The notes under the pieces: model-generated
The model's input: only the letters and a program-made list of their open reading frames with translations
The model's database searches: none
Told to the model about the DNA's origin: nothing
Origin: a virus
Strand: one strand, 5' to 3'
Virus record (IMG/VR): IMGVR_UViG_3300048686_000727
Location: 1-37,221 of that record
DNA length: 37,221 nucleotides
In this document: piece by piece, positions 31,084 through 37,221 of the stretch
How positions within the stretch are numbered: position 1 is the first letter of the stretch
Layout of the letters: each line of letters begins with the position of its first letter
Made by a program: the position numbers and the translations under genes

Positions 31084-32703
31084 TTAGTCTGGTACGTATG
31101 TTCCCATTAAATTAACTGTTGTATTCGCTCCTATACCGGTCGCTTTAAGTTCAACATTTCCGCTATTAATTCCCGTTGTAAGTGTCACTAAATCAGCGTT
31201 TGTAGTTGATAAACTACCATATACAGTAATAATACTATTTATGTTATTATGAACTAAAAGGACTTCGATGGCTTGATATCCAGAATCATCTCCTGCTCTA
31301 ATTGTATATTTTGCTGACCTAAAATCTGCGATAGGAAACGAATCTATAACTGTGTTTACAGTCACCGGTACAGCAGTTCTTCTGCTATATAAATCACCTA
31401 CCATTATACTAGGAGAATCAATTACTCCTGAAACATCTAAATCATTACGAACTGTGGTGGTTCCTGTAGTAGAACCTATAGTAACATTTGCCACTAATCC
31501 CAAATTAATGTCGGTAATCGCTGAATTAAATATTCCGGCTGTATTTCCTATAACCGCTACTGCGCCAGTTCCCACTAATACGCAGCCAGAACTTGAAATT
31601 AAATAATTTGCCGAAACAGAATTACCTAAATTAGCACTTACTGTTACAAGATTTCCAATATTAGCATTATTTGCGACTACATTCCCTGTAACAGTCAATA
31701 CATTAGTTGCAGTATTAAATGTCAAATTATTGCTGGCACCAGCATTACCTTGGTTGTTAAACAATACTGATGTATTGCTACCCGGAACTACTATATTTCC
31801 AGATATATTACCCTGAAGGTTTCCTATAAAAGTAGGAGCAGTTATGTTGCCTGTGCTTGTTAAGGTACCAAAAACATTGGCTCCAACATCGGTAACAATA
31901 AAAATAGAACTATTGCCACCTACACTAGTTACTACATTACCATTAGCAGTAATACTAATATTACTATTACCGTTCTCTATTGATGTAAAATTAGCATTGC
32001 CGGCAACAATTAATTGTCCACCGTTTGCACTTGTTAAAGATATATCACCATTGGCATCAGTTCCAATTACCCCTGTACCTAAATATATTGTGTTGCCTGC
32101 AAGGTAGAGATTATTCCATCTTTTAGTACTTGAACCTAAATTATATGTAATGTTGGCATTTGGTAATAAATTACCAACTATATCGACATTACCGGGTAGA
32201 TTTAAGTTACCACTAGCACTATCAAATGTGAATCCTGTATTACCTATTGCATTACCATTTGACGCAAATAAAACTTGTGTTGTGGCTGCATTTACATTTG
32301 CGCCACCTGATCCACTCATATCAATGAGTATGCCGTCTACTTCAAACTCACCATCTATTTCAATTGGTTCGACAAATAAACCTTGAAAATTTTCATTTAC
32401 AATATATGATTCACCTACAGGAACATAATAGGGCATCTGTGCTGCACTATTTGTTGATATACTTGCAAATGACAGATTACCGTTACCGTCTGTTTGAATT
32501 ACTTGTCCAGTTGAACCACCGGTAATCCTTACATTTCCAATTGCGCTTAAATTTGAAACACCATTAACTAATAGTCCGTTACCGATAAGGTTACTGTCGG
32601 CAGTAATAGTATTACCAACAATGTCAAGGTTGGCGTATACGACTACATTACCTGTATCACCTACTGAAAAGCCGTTAAGGGAATTAAGCGGTTTTAATGC
32701 CAT
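31084..32703 (-). CDS. Tail-fibre-like beta-repeat protein (539 aa)
   Basis: 539 residues. N-terminus MALKPLNSLNGFSVGDTGNV is shared with the 1023-residue fibre (MALKPLNSVAGFSVGET). It continues with RITGGSTGQVIQTDGNGNLS, then the AQMPYYVPVGESYIVNENFQ-GLF block with the end EVDGILIDM that also forms the mini-fibre. A shaft of G-N-x-x repeats follows, including ITYNLGSSTKRWNNLYLAGN (about 180-200). The last 90 residues (NTVIDSFPIADFRSAKYTIR, GYQAIEVLLVHNNINSIITV, TGIGANTTVNLMGTYVPD) match the end of the 768-residue fibre. It starts 3 bases after the stop of the 1023-residue gene. A mosaic of modules also found in its neighbours. Confidence 0.82.
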   Translation of the reverse strand: MALKPLNSLNGFSVGDTGNVVVYANLDIVGNTITADSNLIGNGLLVNGVSNLSAIGNVRITGGSTGQVIQTDGNGNLSFASISTNSAAQMPYYVPVGESYIVNENFQGLFVEPIEIDGEFEVDGILIDMSGSGGANVNAATTQVLFASNGNAIGNTGFTFDSASGNLNLPGNVDIVGNLLPNANITYNLGSSTKRWNNLYLAGNTIYLGTGVIGTDANGDISLTSANGGQLIVAGNANFTSIENGNSNISITANGNVVTSVGGNSSIFIVTDVGANVFGTLTSTGNITAPTFIGNLQGNISGNIVVPGSNTSVLFNNQGNAGASNNLTFNTATNVLTVTGNVVANNANIGNLVTVSANLGNSVSANYLISSSGCVLVGTGAVAVIGNTAGIFNSAITDINLGLVANVTIGSTTGTTTVRNDLDVSGVIDSPSIMVGDLYSRRTAVPVTVNTVIDSFPIADFRSAKYTIRAGDDSGYQAIEVLLVHNNINSIITVYGSLSTTNADLVTLTTGINSGNVELKATGIGANTTVNLMGTYVPD

Positions 32704-32706
32704 ATC

Positions 32707-35700
32707 TTAAATTAATCTATATTGTGTTGTCCAAACAGTTGAATTGCTACTTGATGGTGTTACTTGTAATCTTACAAAACCACCAACAACATTAACTGCC
32801 AATGAACCTGTTGTTCCACCTAATGCAACAGTACCAAACACACTATAGTCAACTGATGTTCCGTCTGTCACCGCTTGCACAGTCGCTACGCTATATTTTC
32901 CGTTAGCGTCTATACCTTTAACAAGATATTCTATACCTGTAATTCCTGTAACAGAAAAACTTGCAATAGTTTGATTAGCAGTAATTGCAGTTGTTGTAAC
33001 AGTTGCCCATGTAGTTGTTGTGTTACCTAATACTACTGCGTTACTAATATTGGCATCACCTGTCAAATTCAATACATTCGTTGCTTCATTAAATGTAAAG
33101 TTTGCACTTGCGCCAAAACTGTTAGCATTATTGTATTGAATATATGTGTTTGATCCTGCAGGCTGTTGTAAATCCCAGGGTGCTCCGTTAGCATATAATA
33201 GATTATCAGTTCTTAAATTGCCAACATTAGCAGTATCAGTTACATATAAATTACCCGAAACGTTAGCAGTAACTGTAGTAATTAAATTGTTTGATGTAAT
33301 GTTGTTACCAGTAATGTTTGCGCCAACTGTTAAGAAGTTAGTTACATCACTATTACTGCTGTAGATATTAGCATTGCTATCAATATCATATGTTACTTGT
33401 ACATTTCCGGCAACAGTTAAGTTGCCACTAATATTAGCAATATTACCGATACTTAAGTTATTTGCTGTAACATTACCATTACCACTATTGTTCCATGTTA
33501 AACTTTGGAATGTAGCGTCGCCAACATTTGGAGTTGTCAAGTTGGCACTAGATTTAACAACGATATTACCACCGACAATATCTGTAGTCACTCCATCAAT
33601 ATTTGCACTAATTGTTGTACCAGTAATTGCAATACCATTACCTGCACTATATGAGCCGGCTGCGCTAAACTGACTAAACGCAATATTTGTATAACCAAAT
33701 AATATTTCACCGATAGGAGTAGTTACAACATAACTTGAACCTGCATAACTACTACCATTCTGCACAAAGAAGTAATCTCCGTAACCCAATGCAGTAGTTG
33801 ATGTTGGGCTATATGTATCTTCATCAGTTGCTCTCGTTAGTACCCATGCGGTTGAACCGTTACCTACTGTTGTTACGGTATAGATACCATTCTCAAACTG
33901 ATTAGTTTGTCCTTGTACAAGAACACGGTTTGTAGCAGATAATGTTACCCCGTCAATGCTAATTGCCGCATTTGCTCCAGCATTGGTCAATGTTGCACCA
34001 ACTCCTGAGTTTGCACGTGATGCTTGTGATAATCCAGTACCGTTTGTAAGTGTAGTAACTTCAGCACCGAAATATCCATCTTTAACTGTAATAGTATCAG
34101 CACCTGGTGTGCTATAAACAAAGTAAGGATTATTGTTTGTTAATCCATTAAATGAATTTGTCCAAGAAATTTCATCACCAACACTTAATCCATGCGCCGC
34201 ACTAAATTGAATTGTTTTACCACCGGCAATTGCAATAGTTGTTAAGGTAGAACCACCGTTTGCATAAGTTGCATTCAAATTCGTTGTACTTGTAACTCTT
34301 ACAGCCGCATGAACTGTTAAGCCTTGGGCAGTATTATCAACATATTCTTTTGTTGCCGCATCTCTTGGGTTTACAGGATCAGCAAGTTGAATAATATTCT
34401 TTAAACTTACATCAACTGCGCCAGTGCCCGTTGGTACAAGAATAATGTTTTCGTTGCTGCCGGCTGCGCTTATTGTTAAGTTGCCTGTTGGTGCAATAAT
34501 ATTTGATGTTTTAACACTACCAAATAAACCTTCACCTGTAACATTAGCATTAGCACCATTGAATGTGCCATTAGCAACAACATTACCGTTAGCAATCAAG
34601 TTACCTGAAGTAGATTGAATATTACCTACTACTTGTAAACTATTTCCGGTGAATGTTGCTATATTTGCTACACCACCTATACTGATTTCAACGTTTGAGT
34701 TACTATAAACTTTTACATTACTATTTCCATTTGCCAAATCACCGATAATATTACCGGCGGTAATGTTACCCGTAACATTTAAATCGTTAGCAACATTTAT
34801 ATAATTTGCAGTTGCTAAGTTTCCTAAATTAGCATTTAATGATGTTAAGTTGCCAGTAAAGTTAGCAACATTACCATTTAATGTTGCGTTAACTGTTAAG
34901 TTAGGTAATATAACATTTCCACTAAAGTTTGCAGTATTACCTGCCAATTCTAAATTGATACTTAAATTATTAGATACAATATTGCTTGCAACATTTATAA
35001 AGTTTGCTGTTGCTAAGTTACCTAAATTAGCATTATTAAACTGTCCATTACCATAAACGGTTAATTGATTAGTAGTTTTATCAAAAGTAAAGTTTGCGCT
35101 ACCGCCAAACTGATCACTATCATTAAACTGAATTTGTGTATTAGTACCACCTGGCTGTTGTAAATCCCATGGATTGCCGTTGGCATAATATAAGTTATCT
35201 GTCTTAACTCCGCCAGCTGTAATATTACCGGTAACATTAGCAGTGTTTGAGAATACATTATTCCATCTTGCTAGCGCATTACCTAAACTATAACCCGCAT
35301 CTGTATACGGGTTAACATTGGAATACATTCTTGTAAATTGTGTACCGGGTGCGACAATTAAATCTGTAGCAGCAGGAGTTACCAAATAATTATTAGCACT
35401 TAAATTACCATTTGCAGAAATGTTTCCTGCATTAATATACCCTGCAACTTCAAATCCAGTACTCGTAAATGTTGCAATATTCGCATTGCCTGAAACAGAA
35501 ACAGTAACATTGCTATTGGCCAATACTTGAACATTACTGTTACCGTTTTGAATTCTCCATGTGTCGATGGTTACAAAACTAAGATTGCCTGTGCCGTCCG
35601 TTTGGATAACCTGAGCGTTACTGCCGCCGGCTATTTTAACATTGCTAATGTTATTAAGATTCGCTACACCTGTTGTAGTAAAGTTATTAGTAGTGATATC

Positions 35701-35778
35701 ACCGTTGCCTAAGATGACATTAGACGGTGTTTCACCTACTGAGAAACCTGCTACTGAGTTTAAGGGTTTAAGTGCCAT
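32707..35778 (-). CDS. Long tail-fibre-like beta-repeat protein (1023 aa)
   Basis: 1023 residues. N-terminus MALKPLNSVAGFSVGETPSN and IAGGSNAQVIQTDGTGNLSF, then shaft repeats with NPWDLQQPGGTNTQIQFND near 205-225. A module at about 465-715 contains RDAATKEYVDNTAQGLTVHA, NRVLVQGQTNQFENGIYTVT and IAFSQFSAAGSYSAGNGIAI; it is homologous to the one in the 1457-residue fibre but about 70 residues longer. The C-terminal 95 residues (TVTTTAITANQTIASFSVTG, IEYLVKGIDANGKYSVATVQ, FVRLQVTPSSSNSTVWTTQY) form a different globular end, resembling the end of the partial fibre upstream. A late-promoter-like octamer lies 20 bases before its ATG. Confidence 0.82.
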   Translation of the reverse strand: MALKPLNSVAGFSVGETPSNVILGNGDITTNNFTTTGVANLNNISNVKIAGGSNAQVIQTDGTGNLSFVTIDTWRIQNGNSNVQVLANSNVTVSVSGNANIATFTSTGFEVAGYINAGNISANGNLSANNYLVTPAATDLIVAPGTQFTRMYSNVNPYTDAGYSLGNALARWNNVFSNTANVTGNITAGGVKTDNLYYANGNPWDLQQPGGTNTQIQFNDSDQFGGSANFTFDKTTNQLTVYGNGQFNNANLGNLATANFINVASNIVSNNLSINLELAGNTANFSGNVILPNLTVNATLNGNVANFTGNLTSLNANLGNLATANYINVANDLNVTGNITAGNIIGDLANGNSNVKVYSNSNVEISIGGVANIATFTGNSLQVVGNIQSTSGNLIANGNVVANGTFNGANANVTGEGLFGSVKTSNIIAPTGNLTISAAGSNENIILVPTGTGAVDVSLKNIIQLADPVNPRDAATKEYVDNTAQGLTVHAAVRVTSTTNLNATYANGGSTLTTIAIAGGKTIQFSAAHGLSVGDEISWTNSFNGLTNNNPYFVYSTPGADTITVKDGYFGAEVTTLTNGTGLSQASRANSGVGATLTNAGANAAISIDGVTLSATNRVLVQGQTNQFENGIYTVTTVGNGSTAWVLTRATDEDTYSPTSTTALGYGDYFFVQNGSSYAGSSYVVTTPIGEILFGYTNIAFSQFSAAGSYSAGNGIAITGTTISANIDGVTTDIVGGNIVVKSSANLTTPNVGDATFQSLTWNNSGNGNVTANNLSIGNIANISGNLTVAGNVQVTYDIDSNANIYSSNSDVTNFLTVGANITGNNITSNNLITTVTANVSGNLYVTDTANVGNLRTDNLLYANGAPWDLQQPAGSNTYIQYNNANSFGASANFTFNEATNVLNLTGDANISNAVVLGNTTTTWATVTTTAITANQTIASFSVTGITGIEYLVKGIDANGKYSVATVQAVTDGTSVDYSVFGTVALGGTTGSLAVNVVGGFVRLQVTPSSSNSTVWTTQYRLI

Positions 35779-35797
35779 TTTTTTATCCTATTACTTA

Positions 35798-35805
35798 TAT
35801 TTATC
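35798..35805 (-). promoter_or_regulatory. T4-type late promoter-like site (GATAAATA) before the 1023-aa fibre gene
   Basis: The minus strand reads TTTTGATAAATATAAGTAAT in the 35-base gap between two fibre genes. The octamer lies 20 bases before ATG 35776-35778, with AGGAT between. It is the third exact copy in the window. Confidence 0.55.
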
Positions 35806-35813
35806 AAAATCCA

Positions 35814-37221
35814 TTAAGGGGCGAAGACCGTAATCAACATTTTATATGTTATAGGGTTCGCTGAACTTGGGGTAACTTTCAATTCAATTGACGGTTGAAC
35901 AATAATATTACCTGCGTTGTAATCTACTTCAAAGTTTCCAACGCCTCCATTTACAAATAAACTTGCATATTCATTAAATTGAACTGTACCATTATAGTAC
36001 ATAGAGTTTATTTTACAAAACTGTCTGCTTGGGCCTGCAGGTTCTGTCGCAATAATTTCAAACTCAACACCAGATGCATCTGTTACTGGTATAGAATATA
36101 ATACTTGTGCAGGGCTAGATGAGTTTGTTGTGGCAAAGTAAACAAAACTAGTAGACCACTTGTATGCCCCTGCGCCCATTTGTACTGAGTTAGCAATTAG
36201 ATTGCCACCAACTTGCACAGTATTGGTATAATCATTAAATGTGAAGTATGCACTACCACCAAAACTGCCTGAACTGTTATACTGAATTTGAGTATTGGAT
36301 CCACCAGGGGTTCCGTTTCCGCCACCACCACCAGAAGACCAACTTAAATTACCAGTGCCATCGGTGGTCAACACATACCCGTTAACGCCACCGCCAATAT
36401 GTATATTAGACAATGTGCCTAAATTAATATTGGGGCTACCTGCGGTATTGATGGTACCTACAACTCTTAATGTTCCACTAGAATTTACAGTTAAGTTTGA
36501 TCCAACTGTAATTTTATTTGTGACTGTTACATTACCTGTAGAAACGTTAGATGATAGATTAATATTACCGGCAATTATATTACCGGAAGTAGAAATATTT
36601 CCTAAACTAGTAGTATCACCGTCGATGTTTAAAAACTGCAAATTACCTAGCGATGTAATATTTGCTTGGTTTGGTTGTGCAACATAATTTGCAATATCAG
36701 TTGTTATACCGGTTAATAATGACCCATTACCTATAAAATAGTCAGCAGTAATATTACCATTAGAAACTAAATCTACAGAAAGTGCAATGTTTCCCGTTAC
36801 ATTTACATTACCAATAATATTAACCGTGTCCCCTGCACTATCACCTGCTGCAATATTTTCGACATTCAAGGTATTAGTAGACTTGTTATAAGTAAATCCT
36901 GCATCACCACCAAAACTACCAGCGTCATTAAACTGTACTTGTGTGTTAGCACCACCGGGACTTCCATTACCACCGCCATTGCCGCCAGCAGCCCAAGTTA
37001 AATTGCCTACTCCGTCAGTTTGTAGGAAGTAACCATTGTTACCACCTAAAATTGTAATATTACCAATATCTCCTAAATTTGCTAACTGAGATATATTGAT
37101 TTTTGTTGCTGTTAATGTACTAGTGGCACTATTAAAAGTGAGTGCAGAACTTGCACCAAGATTACCGTTATTATTAAATTGTACTTGAGTATTAGAACCT
37201 GCTACACCTGTACCTGTAAAT
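35814..37221 (-). CDS. Tail-fibre-like beta-repeat protein (N-terminus cut by window edge)
   Basis: The frame is open from the stop at 35814 to the right edge, about 468 residues, with no credible start inside. A TTG at 36867-36869 lies in mid-domain: the codons before it read GGDAGFTYNKSTNT, part of a repeat also present downstream as GGSAYFTFNDYTNT. Shaft motifs include GGNGSPGGANTQVQFNDAGS and GGGNGTPGGSNTQIQYNSSG, ITADYFIGNGSLLTGITTD and GGGVNGYVLTTDGTGNLSW. The C-terminal ~110 residues (SFVYFATTNSSSPAQVLYSI, GVEFEIIATEPAGPSRQFCK, SIELKVTPSSANPITYKMLI) form a globular end related to that of the 1023-residue fibre. It is a further member of the same fibre family. Confidence 0.8.
   Translation of the reverse strand, partial: FTGTGVAGSNTQVQFNNNGNLGASSALTFNSATSTLTATKINISQLANLGDIGNITILGGNNGYFLQTDGVGNLTWAAGGNGGGNGSPGGANTQVQFNDAGSFGGDAGFTYNKSTNTLNVENIAAGDSAGDTVNIIGNVNVTGNIALSVDLVSNGNITADYFIGNGSLLTGITTDIANYVAQPNQANITSLGNLQFLNIDGDTTSLGNISTSGNIIAGNINLSSNVSTGNVTVTNKITVGSNLTVNSSGTLRVVGTINTAGSPNINLGTLSNIHIGGGVNGYVLTTDGTGNLSWSSGGGGGNGTPGGSNTQIQYNSSGSFGGSAYFTFNDYTNTVQVGGNLIANSVQMGAGAYKWSTSFVYFATTNSSSPAQVLYSIPVTDASGVEFEIIATEPAGPSRQFCKINSMYYNGTVQFNEYASLFVNGGVGNFEVDYNAGNIIVQPSIELKVTPSSANPITYKMLITVFAP

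Noticed and set aside
36867-36869. TTG as the start of the right-most fibre gene
   Set aside because: The frame continues upstream to the window edge with clear fibre repeats, so the gene is partial and its real start is outside.
23920-37221. Repeats as a CRISPR array or mobile element
   Set aside because: The repeats are in-frame parts of open coding sequences with codon-multiple periods, without spacers, inverted ends or transposase.

Overview
The window is one end-to-end stretch of a T4-like tailed-phage genome (Caudoviricetes, myovirus-type), low in GC and typical of phages from marine or fresh water. Every convincing gene is on the minus strand, so transcription runs from high to low coordinates. 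Genes touch or overlap almost everywhere: ATGA start/stop overlaps are common, and no gene-free stretch exceeds about 60 bases. Nothing looks like a tRNA, CRISPR array, insertion sequence or integrase. The PAAR spike-tip protein, class Ia ribonucleotide reductase with glutaredoxin, a DUF2452 protein, fibres carrying DAATK..YVD modules, and GATAAATA late-promoter-like octamers all fit this lineage. A host in the beta- or gammaproteobacteria is suggested, as an inference only, because the phage-borne IscU closely resembles the Isc scaffold of those groups.

Layout in transcription order (right to left). (1) 23920-37221: five fibre genes, four long and one short, made of Gly/Asn/Thr/Ala-rich beta-repeats. 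The first is cut by the right edge. (2) 14332-23907: a tandem array of ten LamG-like (concanavalin-fold) genes, interrupted by two small genes and ended by a fibrinogen-like gene. They share a C-terminal tag close to RGRYGI, and at most junctions its codons contain the Shine-Dalgarno sequence for the next gene. (3) 13615-14335: two small unknown genes. (4) 9403-13618: nucleotide metabolism, nrdA, a methyltransferase-like gene, nrdB and glutaredoxin. (5) 8832-9399: an LSm-like protein and the PAAR tip. (6) 3511-8825: two large structural proteins of 1161 and 608 residues. (7) 2473-3514: a membrane-anchored SleB-type cell-wall hydrolase and a DUF2452 protein. (8) 1-2483: a conserved unknown gene, then iscU between two paralogous sulfotransferase-like genes, then a partial zinc-motif protein.

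Working together, the RNR and glutaredoxin supply deoxynucleotides. The structural, PAAR and fibre genes build the tail and its adhesins. The SleB protein probably opens the cell wall. IscU would add Fe-S scaffold capacity late in infection, since a late-promoter-like site lies directly before it. The most unusual feature is the array of small lectin-fold adhesins with shared ends and variable centres, which looks like a modular, recombination-prone host-recognition or virion-decoration cassette.
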